Assembly (NCBI RefSeq): GCF_019175385.1
Contig: NC_083341.1
Coordinates: 19,414,203-19,478,202, forward strand
Direction of reading: 5' to 3'
DNA: 64,000 bases
Origin: Lycium barbarum
Lineage: Eukaryota; Streptophyta; Magnoliopsida; Solanales; Solanaceae
The translations under genes were made by a program, and so were the position numbers. Within the stretch, counting starts at the first letter, position 1. The number at the start of each line of letters is the position of its first letter. Positions 12,801 through 23,886 of the stretch are shown here, one piece after another. The notes under the pieces are model-generated. The model had not been told where the DNA came from. It worked only from the letters and a program-made list of their open reading frames with translations, and searched no databases.

Positions 12801-15800
12801 ATAAACCTCGAATGAAAGATTACCAATTCCTTATGGATAATTTCAAAAATCGACTAGCAGGTTCGAAAACAAAAAATTTTAACCATGGCAGGGAGAGCTA
12901 CACTTATCATATCTACTCTCAACTCCCTCCCCAATCACCTCATGCAATATCATCTCCTCCCGTCCACTTTAATAAAAAGACTCGAACGTTACCAACGAAG
13001 CTTTCTTTGGGGAACCACTCAATCAAAAAGGAAGCTACATCTCCTCAAATGGAATCTTATCACTAGACCGAAACAAGACGGGGGGCTAGGGATTCAGAAT
13101 CTACAAATCAAAAACCAAGCTCTTCTATCACAATAAGAAATCTCTCTGGGTTCAAACCCTTTAGCAAGAAATATCTTCTTAATCAACCTACTTGCCCTCG
13201 CTCGGCTTCTTACATTTGGAAAAATATTCTCTTAGGATGGGACCACTGCCTATAAAATGAAATTTAGGGACAGGTTCCTTAATCAAATTTTGGACCGATC
13301 CTTGGATTGATAATGACTTAACTCTTATCAAAACACTTCAAGGGCCTCTACCGGATCATGAATATAATGCACCTGTCTCCAAGTATATTAAACATAATTC
13401 CTGGGATTTAAACGATATCCCATACCTGATTCCACAACGCCTCCTAACTCTCATCTCTAAAATACACATTCCTGTGATACAATCATATGGAATCTTAATA
13501 ATACACTCTTTTACTACTTAGTTACCATTTTCAAAAAATACACTCTTTTACTACTTCCTCTATCTACCACGCCATTCTCTCCAAACAAAACATAAATACA
13601 CCTCAATCTGATAAGTACTCATGGCTTTGGAAACTACACATTCCTCCAAAGTTGAAAACTTTCTTATGGCTCTGTAGTCACAATAGGCTTCCTACTAATA
13701 GCTATCTCAATCATATTGGCATACTAAATTCTCCCTACTGTCCCCACTGTCCCACACATATTGAATCCTTAAAACACATTTTCCTGAACTGTTCTAAGAC
13801 TAACCATCTTTGGGAACAATTGGGCATCACAAACCTGATTACAACATACAGTACAAACCAGCTACACCCATTCCAATGGATCCGAAAAATTACGCAACTC
13901 AACTCCTATCTGTCAGGATCCATCATTCCCTTCTCAGTCATGATTTCTTTCATGCTTTGGCTTCTCTGGTTACAACGTAATAACTTTATTTTTCACCATC
14001 AACATCAGAACTTAACAATGGATAACATTAAACAACGAACTTCGGAGTTTTTTACCTCACTCAATCAAAATCTGTCAAAAACCTTACTACCATAAATGTA
14101 CATTGGACTCCCCCTCCCCTGGACTTCTTAAAATTAAATACAGAAGGAGCTTACACTCACTCTCGACAAGGTAATGGGTACGGTGGAGTCTTTCGCGACT
14201 CAAATGGTAATTGGATTTTTGGTTTCGCTGGACTTTCTACTCACACAAATATTTTTAATAGTGAACTATCTGCATTATATAAAGGCTTAGAAATTGCAGT
14301 GCAAAGGAACTTCCACAAGTTGGCTATCTCACTTGACGCCAGGGAAATGGTTATACAACTCACGTCACACACCTTACACACTAACAATTTGCTCCATGAT
14401 TGCAGGTCCCTCATGCAGAAGCTGGTTAACCCAACGGTCTCTCACTCATACAGGGAAACTAATAGCGTAGCAGATAGATTAGCTAGTTATGGTAGCCAAC
14501 TATGCCCTCCCACAACCATGTTGTATTTTGAAGAACCACCACCTTTCCTCACAGCCCTTCTCCAGCAGGATGCCGCAGGCGATCCACTTCCTCGTCGTAT
14601 CAACACCAGCCATGGGAATACTCTCCCAGACTTACCTTGTAAGCAGCAGTATTGTACTAGTAGCAGCTCTACCCCCCCCCCCCCCCCCCCCTTTTGTACT
14701 CATACTTCCTCAGGAAGTTCTCCCCCTTATAGTTTGGATAGTAGTAGCAGTAGCTTTCCTTCTGTCTTTCACAATACTAGTAATAGTTGTTGTTTTTCAC
14801 TTCCATGTAATATATCCGTACATACGTGTATGGACCCCCCTGTATGAGCCTCTTTAATTAAATATCAGTATCTGTTTGACCCAAAAAAAAAATATGTGAA
14901 AAGGAATACCTCAGATACAAGACGATTATTGTAGTATGAACTCCAAGGCTGAGGCTCCAAAATAAAGACACCACCCTGTTACCAAAAATACAGTCAAGTG
15001 TTATTCAGCAAGTGATCCCCAGTACCCATTTTCATGATTTTTTTTCTGCTCACAGGGAGATGCTTCCCTATTAGAAGTAAATATTACCGGTGAAAGAAGC
15101 CTCCAGACTTTCGAAAATAAAGTTATTAGTCCCTCATCACCCCAGTTTAAATGCACCCACTTTGACACGCTTAAACTGCATCAAAAGAAATTCAATTGAT
15201 TATGCACACGTACATGGAATTAAAACAAAATCTCCTAGCACCTAATTCTATAGAAATTCACAATAAGAAAAGCGAACATGCTTTACATTACTCTTTCTTT
15301 AGATTACATGACTTATGAGATACAGAAAGGCAGAAACCGGGTCTAAAAGGAAAGAACACTTACCAAGTAATTGTATCATAAGATGTATTTTCCCCTGGAT
15401 GCCAATTCTGAACAAAATTCCCCTTCTTGAAAGAGACTATGTCAAACAAGTCTGCCTCTTGCAAATGATGAGATTCTGTACAATCGGTCCTTGCCCTTTT
15501 CTTAGGAGATTCTGCCACATGGTTTTTAATACCATTTAAATTCTTAGATTCTTCCAATTTGGCAACCCCTGCAGGCGCTGCTTTAGTACTCTTCACTGTT
15601 TTCCTGAGAGTCCAATAGGCATCCTGAATTCTTGCTGGAACGAGTCAACAGAGATAATCAAAGCTATAAACTAAATCCAACAGCTCTAAGTTAAATGCTA
15701 AATCCATCAGATACGCATTACTTAAGATGACCACTTGGATAACAAAACATGAAATTGTCTGCAACTATGGCAATAAGTCGGAAAAGAGATCAAGAGACCA

Positions 15801-18182
15801 AATTTATGCAATAAGGGGGAAAAGAAATTAAAGAGCGATAGTATGACACAATAATCCAACCACAGATTAAAGAGCCAATTGCACAGGAAAAATAAACAAA
15901 ATGCACTATATGCGTTAAAAAAACAAAAGCAAATTCTCTTTTGACTATGCGTTTCTAATTATGACTTGTCCATGAAAGTAATATATGCAGTTTACTGGTT
16001 GCATGAAACGCTGTTGCATATTAATCAGTTCCTCATGCTAGAATCAACAACATGTGAACCACATATATAGACAAATGAAAAGTTCAAATACTCACCATCA
16101 TCAATATCAATTCCAAGGATGCTTCGGCAACTAAACTTTTGCGCTGTGATAAAAGAAAAGTTAAACTGATATTAAAAAAAATTAAGAAAAGGGAAATGCA
16201 TAATATCTATTGATGGACAATGTTTCAGGGATTATCAATCAAAAGGCACATATGCAAGTAAAAGTAAGGTGAAATCCAAATTCAGAATCAGATACGCAAT
16301 TAAAAAAGTTGTACCAATGGCGATTGTTATCACTCCACTGTTACACCCAATGTCAAGACAATCCTTGCCTTCAAACCATTCCTTCTTCATAGCTTTTAAC
16401 CTTGGATCTTCCTCCGAATCCTGACCTAACTGTGCACAAAAAAATCAAACAGTGAGAGTCCAATTAAAAGGGAACAAAACAAAGAGAGATTCTGACACTG
16501 CAGTAAGATTTTCTCAAAGATACGGAGGCAATAGAAACCTAAATTTCGCTGGAGATGATGTCCCTTCTGTTAGATTAGATTCATACAAGTCTTACAGATA
16601 GTAATATGTAGGAAGTGAGCAGAAAATAGATAAGAGCTTCAACCTCCCGCTACCCACAAAAAAAAAAAATTACCAGGTGTGGGGAAAACTTGATTCGTTA
16701 TATGTGATACACTGCGATGAATTGTCTACACTGCTGATGTTTGTTATAAAAATGCAGTGATGGATGGGGTAGATGAATATTCTAACTAAAGGTAACGCAA
16801 ACGAATATCTTGAGTAACGGAATAAGTGGGACCAAAAAGACCACAAAAGTTATAAAAAAAATCAAAATACTATTAATGTGATTGATAAGACACTGAAAAA
16901 GAGATTTGGAGTCTAAAATCAGCTAAATCGCCCCATACAAAGTTTTATAGAGCAGTACAGCCCACAACGCAAAGCATTGTAAACTTCTCGTGAGGGTCAG
17001 CTCACTTCTAAAGCGAATGAACATATCTAGTGTCTCTCTGAGTCTTCCATTCTGTAGAAGTCATGAAATGATAGATGTCCATGATACCGTACTCTTCATG
17101 GGTGAATGATCAAACACAGTTCTTGAAGAATTCAAGTCCTCAATCTTGCATGCATGGTAATTATGGCATTAAGTAAAGGAAGCTCTAATCCAAAAGTGTA
17201 AAGCCCCGTAGGTTTCTAGACTTAAATTTCCGATATTAACGGGTTCAATGACATAATTAAGGTTCCCCGAGGAATATAAAGACCCAATGTATTTTTAGGG
17301 ATATGCCAATATGTCATATGTCCATGGTATAAATTAAAAGTGATTTGAATTGGAAAACAGTCAAAGATTGTAAAAAGATAAACCCAAGAACTGTAACACG
17401 GCAAAACATATTCCTAGATTCCTTCTTTACAATATTTTTTGGTACACAAAATCACGATTGCATCTCCCTGCCTTATAGTCATGAGCCATAATCATATCAG
17501 ACATTACCTAATAGGGCTCAATAAAGTTAGTGGCCTAAAGACAATTTTTACTAAGAGGCATATATTCACATTTTTCATACTTTTTGTTTATAGGGTAATA
17601 TTCTTGAGAAACATAAACAAATAAAATCACAAAACTCATTATTACAAAAATCAAATTTTTGGGAGCCTAAAGCAAGGCTTCATTAGCCAGCCACCCCTGC
17701 AAATAGGGATGGCAACGGGGCGGGGGCGGTGGCGGTGCGGGTTCAACATTAACCCGCGAATACTTCAACCCGCACCGCACCGCAAAGCAGAATTTTTAAT
17801 TTTCAACCCGGCCGGCCCGCCCCGCACCGTTTAAGTTTTCTGTATTCTTTCTTTCTCGTTCTCAAATAGCAGTTCTCTTTCATGAATGTAAACAGAGGGT
17901 TTTATACAAAAATGATTGATGGATTTTGGACACTATAAATTGAAATAACCAAATAAATCATAAAAGTAGAAAACATGAAAAACTGATCCATTAGCAACCA
18001 CAAACCCAACAATTAACGATAAAAGAATATGTGAAAACATAGAAAGAGTAGGAAGAAAAAAGACTTACTCTATAGCCATAGTAATTTCTATAATTACCAA
18101 ACACAGCTACTTCTTTTCTTTTTTTCTTCTGGGTCGTCGTCGTCGTCACCAGATTACCTTTGTTCTGTTGATGCTGCTTCAT
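9861..18182 (-). CDS. BIN3/MePCE-type RNA methyltransferase (complete, 8 exons, 286 aa)
   Basis: Exons: 18069-18182, 16315-16429, 16096-16143, 15364-15634, 15088-15175, 14910-14975, 10045-10113, 9861-9950; all GT-AG, total 861 nt with matching phases. The family is the S-adenosylmethionine-dependent BIN3 domain of 7SK/U6-type RNA 5'-phosphate methyltransferases (human MEPCE, Arabidopsis At5g51130). Landmarks: [11 protein letters not shown] (28-38) at the end of exon 1; [16 protein letters not shown] holding the SAM-binding DIGCNSG motif in exon 2; SILGIDID in exon 3; [12 protein letters not shown] then a charged linker with SPKKRAR (possible nuclear signal) in exon 4; [15 protein letters not shown] in exon 5; [14 protein letters not shown] in exon 6; [10 protein letters not shown] at the C-terminus. 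It should cap or modify small nuclear RNAs in the nucleus; the substrate in plants is inference. The start ATG precedes a basic, Thr-rich N-terminus. Intron 6 (10114-14909) hosts an antisense LINE and a MITE, yet all exons are intact. Confidence 0.93.
10216..10468. mobile_element. Stowaway-like MITE
   Basis: TA dinucleotides flank inverted termini: GTCCCTTCGTTTCAATTTG on the left and the complement of CTCCTTCCGTTTCAATTTG on the right, extending about 30 bp. This is the widespread CTCCCTCCGTTTCA type of Tc1/mariner MITE. It lies in intron 6 of the methyltransferase gene, just beside the LINE. Confidence 0.85.
10500..14500 (+). pseudogene. Decayed LINE ORF2 (endonuclease, reverse transcriptase, RNase H)
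   Basis: Endonuclease spans 10500-11250 with [10 protein letters not shown] and SDHCPLL motifs. RT starts about 11860 ([13 protein letters not shown]), then [41 protein letters not shown] and FFADNII, where the second catalytic Asp of FADD is changed to Asn. A zf-RVT region with CPHCP...H..C lies at 13652-13830, and an RNase H-like domain at about 14110-14490 ([26 protein letters not shown]). Breaks: an in-frame stop at 11916-11918, a frameshift near 12650, stops at 13134-13136 and further shifts to 13650. Such an enzyme would have performed target-primed reverse transcription; this copy cannot. Confidence 0.85.
14672..14691. repeat. Poly-C tract (20 C)
   Basis: Run of 20 C in the 3' region of the LINE, inside a C/T-rich stretch. 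It makes proline-rich open frames on the plus strand that need not be real proteins. Confidence 0.95.
17704..17835. repeat. GC-rich TE-end fragment in intron 1
   Basis: GGGATGGCAACGGGGCGGGG followed by complementary CCCGCCCCGCACCG-type words forms an imperfect palindrome unlike the AT-rich surroundings. This resembles ends of a common plant hAT-type MITE. No far end or target duplication found. Confidence 0.45.
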
Positions 18183-18198
18183 TGAAAAGCAATGGCAT
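18154..18198 (-). promoter_or_regulatory. Overlapping upstream ORF (14 codons) of the methyltransferase gene
   Basis: An ATG 16 nt before the chosen start opens a 14-codon frame (+1 relative to the main frame) that ends at TAA inside exon 1, overlapping the main start. If the leader includes 18198, ribosomes starting here would bypass the main ATG. Effect is inference. Confidence 0.45.
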
Positions 18199-18234
18199 AT
18201 CAAGGGTTTAAGCACTCAAATCTGGTTTGGGGTT

Positions 18235-18243
18235 TTAGGGTTT
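18235..18243 (-). promoter_or_regulatory. Telo-box (AAACCCTAA) near the methyltransferase start
   Basis: AAACCCTAA on the minus strand about 55 bp upstream of the ATG, followed by a second ACCCC word. Telo-boxes are common near starts of plant genes for RNA handling and translation. Sequence match only. Confidence 0.5.
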
Positions 18244-18299
18244 TATGTCTTGAGGATTTTGGCCTTTCTTTTTTTCTTTTTGTATTTTGTTTTAGTGGC

Positions 18300-18600
18300 T
18301 CTTTCCTTTTTGGACGACTTATGTTTATAACTTGCAAACAACTTATAACTTGCAAACAACTTATAAGCTAAAGATATAAGTTGAAATAGTCTAATATTTT
18401 TTTTGGCTTATAAGTTATTTTTAGTTTATAAATTGCTTTAAATAAATTAAGTCAAATGAGCTCAATTATTTTTTTAAAATTTATTTTAAGCATAAAATAA
18501 CTTTAAACTGGCCAGTCAAACACTTAAAAAAATTAAAATCAGCTTATAAGCATCTTATAAATCAATTCAAACGGGCTCATAAACGGAAAAGGTTCAAATA
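18300..18600. repeat. Probable MITE-like repeat rich in CTTATAAGC
   Basis: Contains two tandem TTATAACTTGCAAACAAC units (18328-18362), several AACTTATAAGCT words and a right end CAAACGGGCTC that resembles the termini of the element at 18750-18943. Left end not resolved. Confidence 0.4.
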
Positions 18601-18613
18601 TATACCCCTTTAA

Positions 18614-19116
18614 TATATGGGTTTCGGTTACGTGGAAAAGCCAAGAAAATAATGAGATGCGTGTGGGCTTCTCTATTTCGTCGTCCAGGGTATTTTGGAA
18701 ATTTCAGTCTTTCATCTCATAAAGACACCTGTACATTGTAACATACTAAGAGCCCGTTTGGCTTAGCTTATACGTTGTTGAAAACAGCTTATAAACTGTT
18801 TTTAATTTTTTTTAGTGTTTAGTTGGTCATTTTATAAGTCACTTTGTGCTTAAAATAAGTTTAAAGAAATAATAACCCCAACTTATTTATTTTTTATTAT
18901 AAGCTATTTTCAGCTATTTTTTTTAAGCTAAGCAAACGAGCCCTGAATACACTTACTTTTTCGTTAGCTACCCCAAAAAACCCACAAAGCCACTTCCCTT
19001 TTTTCCCAAACCCACCATCCTTCTCTTGCACAAGCTAGTTTTTTCTCTCTTTCTCCCTGTTTTGTTTCATAAAGTTTTATCTCTAACAATTGCTTGTTTA
19101 TTGCGAAAAGGGAAAA
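18614..19116. repeat. Duplicated segment, copy 1 (near the methyltransferase promoter)
   Basis: Starts ATATGGGTTTCGGTTACGTGG and ends near TTGTTTATTGCGAAAA. The same succession of blocks recurs at 23772-25164. Copy 1 contains a 194-bp MITE (18750-18943) absent from copy 2. It lacks about 85 bp between two CTGTTT words found in copy 2, consistent with a microhomology deletion. The CT-rich part near 19030 looks like a 5' leader, but no coding exon follows. Confidence 0.8.
18750..18943. mobile_element. Harbinger-like MITE (GAGCCCGTTTGGCTTAGCTTA ends)
   Basis: Inverted termini of about 20 bp: GAGCCCGTTTGGCTTAGCTT on the left against TAAGCTAAGCAAACGAGCCC on the right. It sits between TAA and TGA, compatible with a mutated 3-bp target duplication. 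Copy 2 of the surrounding duplication has no insert here. Confidence 0.75.
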
Positions 19117-22100
19117 GGATCAAATTTATCCTCCAAGTATGGTTTATAGTTTAAATTTGTCTTCCGTTAAAATTTTGGATCAAATTTACCCTTCTCGTTA
19201 GGATACTTGTCAAATTTACCCTTATTTGAAGGAAATTTGACTTGAACTCCACAACCCTTAAAATTTTGCCACATAAGAGCCACGTAGACTCCCATCCAAT
19301 TTTTTTAACCCGTAACCTGTTTTACCCGTCACATAAAATCCTTTTAACCAACCCATTTTATTTTATAGAAAGAGAGAGAGGGAACTGAAGAAAGACCTGG
19401 GCATCGAACCAACAATCATTTAGTCCTCTAGCAAACATTCATTTTCTTCCCAAAAGAATGTGTAATATAACCAACTCAAAACACAAGTTTGCATAATATA
19501 CATAGCAACACTAATATGGGATCAACAACAACATCAGCTAACGTGTGTGACTTGAGCAAGAGACCCCATTGGAACTATATAATGCTACAAAATACAAATC
19601 TTCATCAGATTTGGGACTTCCCATTCCCCTTCCTTGTCTTCATCTTCTCCGCTCTCACCCTCAGCTGATTCCCTGTAACAACAACCTTGTTTTGCCAATC
19701 GAAATAAACCCTAAAATAGTATATAAGAGACCTTAGCCTGCTTGAAAAGATGGGACTTATGGTGAATGTAAACTCCAATTTTGTGATAATATTTGAAATG
19801 TTTTCTCATCAAAATTCATCTTCTTTCTCTTCCATCGGATTAGCGTTTCTTTATGGTGTATGATCATGTTGCTTTTACTGGGGTATGAAATAAGGTTAAA
19901 GAGAGAATATTGCACCAGATAAAGTTGAAGGAAATATAAGATATGATAGCTTTGTCTAATCTCAATTCTTGCAATTAGGAGGGAAGGGTGGCCATCCATT
20001 TTAAGTGATGTACTCGGACCTTACTAGAATGCAGTTTTCTTGCCTACCTCCCGCAACAAGACCTAACGAAGCTAGAAAATATTGTGTTCCTTGAGAATCA
20101 GCTGCAACTGAAGTGTACGTATCTGGGCAATGAGGATTAACTGCTATTATGGCTGGTGTAGCGGTAATGATATTACCAGTAAGTAATCTTGACCAGTGAA
20201 GTCTTCTAGATATATATAGAGCATTAATGATACTCTTCATATTTATGCATTTCGTGTTTATACTTGCTGGTGCACTGTAGAATAGTGAATCAACTCATTT
20301 TTTTCTGTAAAGATATCAGCTCAATGTTTTCCATCATTTAAAGAAATTTTTGTTTTCTGATGAGTGCAATAATAACATACGACATTAAAAGTGAGTTTAG
20401 TATGACGTAGACCAGGTTGTTCATGTGTTCTCCTTTTCTTTTCGTGACTTGAATATTCCCTCCCTTTTTATAATTTTTTAGTTTAGAAGTGGTTTTCCAC
20501 AGATTGTCCCATTTGAAACAATTCAGAAGTATATAACGAGTAGAATGTGTCTGTTTAGTGGGATCCCCTGGAAGAATAAAATGCTTCTTTAGCTTACATA
20601 TAGGTATGTCTTCTCTATTTTGACAAATCTCTTCAACCGACTTCTCAAGTATTGGAGTAATCATCTTCCACGTACTTGTCAAAGTACTTATCAAGCTGTA
20701 AATGAAATTAGTCTAGACAAATTTTGTTGTTTTCAAAGTCTTATTTTTTATCTCCATACAATGAAAAGAAAAAGACCTTCAACTTCTCTCCTAAAAGTGC
20801 TTATCAGGTTATACTATTTGTCAGTACTTTTAGTGAATTACTGAATATGTACCCTACACCAGATTTAAGTCATAAGAATATTGTCATCTTTACTTGAAAA
20901 AGTTAAAGTTTTACCTTTAGTATCCCTAAAATAGAAAATTAATTGATATGATGTGTAATAGATTATGTAGTGTTGGAAGTTAAAGATGGGACAAAATTTT
21001 GGTAGACAAAAGACCACCAATCCCTTTCCACAAGCTTGCCATTGATCCCAATGTATCAGGAATTTTTCCTTCCAAGCATCTTAAACCTACTCATCTGTTG
21101 TGTGAATTTGGCCTTTTTCCTGCCAATAATCTTTTTAGGAGAAGCATTAGCAAATGGATTTATTGAACCAACTCAAGCGTAGAATCATTGTTGATTATGT
21201 TTGGAATGTGACTTATTTTGTTATTAAGTAGGAACTCCACTAGGTTTTTCGGAATAGGTTAATGGTTCAAGGAAGCTTGCGTGCATTTTCTGTGCTACAA
21301 TTTCCTTAAACCTTTGTGCACTTTCCGTTTAAGTAGTATTCAGTTATTTTTTGTAGTTTTGACAAACTTACCTTCATTGTATTATTTGTAAAGATATTGC
21401 AGCTAGAAAAAGTTTACACTGCAACTTGCTTTAAGCTTGTGATATGCATATGCATATTTTGATGGTCTCCATGCTCATGGACAACAACAATTCAAATTTA
21501 ATATGCAACCTGTTTTCAATTTATTTGCCATGCTGCTATTTTAACCATCTCTCATCAGCTTCTTTCTTCTTTATACTGCAGGTACAAGACTATGGACTCA
21601 AATTTATGCTCTAATGTTATGCCTTTTATAATTTGATAGACAACACGTCATGTAATACGGGTTGGTGCCAGAAATAGTACACCAATCCATTTTGGCTTAA
21701 TTTCGCCTGTATCGATTAGCATTTGCATTTCTTGTGCATTGGTTGGCAAAGCCCTACTAATACGCTAACTTGACTCTATATGAACTTTGCAGCTTGGCCA
21801 AGAAAGAGTTGCACGCAATGGCCAATTTACACAGATAGTCATCTCAATTATTTCAAAAAGTAAATCTAGTAATGCTAAATATAAGGCCAACAACAATATC
21901 AGCCATAAGCCCGAGCATTGCACGGGCACCCCCATCTTTAACTATATAATAAGAGAGAGCGATGTACAACGAAGGCTAATTTCGTAATATGATCCTTTTC
22001 ATGGGCACTTCTGATATTTTGCGTTCAACCCCTTTTCAGCCCTTCCATTTTATATCGGCGACACGTGTTTCGGGGATGCAAGTGGCTTCATATCACTCAT

Positions 22101-22263
22101 TTGTATCTTGCTTCTTCCTCCATGTCCCACGGTAGGACTCCCACCTCCACGCTCTCCCTACCAAACAACAATGGAGGCTATTTCTCTGAAGCTCTTGGTT
22201 TTTATTGTTATCGATGATAAATAGACGGTGAGCATTCAAGTGTTGAAGCTTGGAACTGCCAGC
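19117..22263. other. No gene assigned; AT-rich with exon-like scraps
   Basis: No convincing gene. The stretch 19117-19380 (AGGATCAAATTTATCC-type words) looks repetitive. A 79-codon open stretch at 20001-20240 (minus, begins with a non-ATG triplet) and a short one after an AG at 21792 (plus) have balanced composition but match no family I know. A near-palindrome GCCCGAGC...GCACGGGC at 21909-21927 resembles transposon end hairpins. Confidence 0.4.
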
Positions 22264-22451
22264 CAGGGGCGGATGCAGGCAGTGGTTAGGGGGTTCAGCC
22301 GAACCCCCTTCGGCGAAATATTACCTTGTATATACAATGTTAAAATTATTTTTTATGTATATATAGTACATATTGAACCCCCTTGACTTCTTGTTTGTTA
22401 ACTAATTTATATTTTTGAACCCCCTTAGTGTGGATTCTGGCTTCGCCACTG
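22264..22451. mobile_element. hAT MITE (CAGGGGCGG...CGCCACTG)
   Basis: 188 bp bounded by CAGGGGCGG and CGCCACTG (imperfect inverted ends), flanked by CTGCCAGC (22256-22263) and CTGTCAGC (22452-22459), an 8-bp duplication with one mismatch. Interior has the GAACCCCCTT words typical of this plant MITE type. Confidence 0.85.
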
Positions 22452-22459
22452 CTGTCAGC

Positions 22460-23771
22460 CCCTGCTCATATTTTTCGATATATCTTCTGCTCTATGTTTT
22501 TTTTTTTTTTGGGGAATTGGGAATAAATATTAATTTTACTATTTTTCTCGTATGTTTTGGGTAATGGTAGATGGCTCTTTCCTTTTTCAGCTTCCGTAAA
22601 AAATTTGGGGATTTTCTGGAGAAAGATTTGAGGAGTAGTGGAGAGAACAATGGGTTTCGAGGTTTATAATGGGCGGGACACAAAACAAGGTTATATTGAT
22701 TTTTTTTTTTTTTTTTGGTTGTGAGTGCGGTTTCGAAATAACTATTTAAACTTTAATAAATTTTATGGAACACTTGAAAAACTGATGTCTAACAATAAAA
22801 AAAAAAAAGGTGGATATCAACACTAGAATTGGAAAGCATAGAAGCTTTTGGGGGACTTATAATACAGATTCTATGAAAGTAGCTATCTCCAGAGAGTCTA
22901 TGCGACTGTAAAGAGCAGATTTCAAGTACCAAAATGGACCATTTATAATAGCTTTGGAACAATGAACATCATCTATCTGACTGTTTATGATATATCTAGG
23001 CTCCTTTACTGGTCAAGTGGTAGCATCTTGTAGCGATAAGCGCAATATAGTGTGTCTTTGCTCCTGGTATTATATACCTCTGTAATTTTGATCTATTGTG
23101 CAGTATGAGGATGGTGTACATCTTGATTACTTGCATTGCGGAGGATTCCTTTTGGGGGCAGGACTGGCTCATGCGAAAGGAAAACTCTACTGTTAACAAG
23201 GAGTGAATCCACACGAAATTTTAGACAGCCAAACTCACAACTTTGCCAACTGAATTTATTTTGTTATTCCATCTTCCATGAGGGATCCAATGCTCACTCA
23301 TTGCATGCTTAATTTGAGAATGGGAGGAAACAGGTACCAATTTGTTTTGTGTTTTTATATTCTTTGCTCAAGCAAAATTAATTCATTTGTAAAATAGTAC
23401 CTCAGATGTTTTGTACAGAATTGTATAAAAGTGAAGACAATGAGTAATTTTACCCACTGCTAATAAGAAAAATAATAAATTTAACCTTTTATATTCCTTC
23501 TACTCCTTATTCTTTTAGCATGATTGCTCTTCTTTTATTCCCTACACTTTCCCTGAACATGTACTGGTGTTGCTTTTAGTTCTCAATGAAGTGCCTTCAT
23601 GTATAATAGACAAATGTAGGGAAGAAAATTTGTTTTACTCTTTTTAAAGGTAGAAGCCAGCAATACTAACATTTGCAATACAACTAAATGAAACTTGGAA
23701 GGCATAATGATAAGCCTGCATATGTGCTCTCTCTATCCTTCTATATTTTTCTTTTCTATTCCTTGTAGTAG
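22460..23771. other. No gene assigned
   Basis: AT-rich spacer. After a GTGCAG at 23097-23102 an open stretch on plus (to a TAA near 23195) reads like a lone exon with GGFLLGAGLAHAKGK, but I cannot assign it. Confidence 0.35.
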
Positions 23772-23886
23772 TTATATGGGTTTCGGTTACGTGGAAAAGC
23801 CAAGAAAATAGTGAGATGCATGTGGGTTTCTCTATTTCGTCGTCCAGGGTTATTTTGGAAATTTCATTCTTCCATCTCATAAATAC

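Larger units (their letters stand above)
10480..14892 (+). mobile_element. L1-type LINE, ORF1-less, antisense in a host intron
   Basis: Contains the domains of a plant L1 second ORF in order (endonuclease, reverse transcriptase, zf-RVT, RNase H) and ends with TTGACCC followed by a short A tail at 14883-14892. No ORF1 (nucleic-acid-binding gag-like) is present, so the copy is 5' truncated close to the ORF2 start. The 5' limit is approximate; AAAAGGA words near 10472 and 14900 could be remains of a target duplication. The orientation is opposite to the host gene. Confidence 0.85.

Noticed and set aside
18183..18215. Longer N-terminus for the methyltransferase
   Set aside because: The extended frame opens with GTG, not ATG; the ATG at 18182 starts the protein with family-like spacing to the FGNY motif.
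21909..21927. Helitron 3'-end hairpin
   Set aside because: GCCCGAGC/GCACGGGC forms a stem, but no CTRR terminus at the right distance and no 5' TC end could be fixed.
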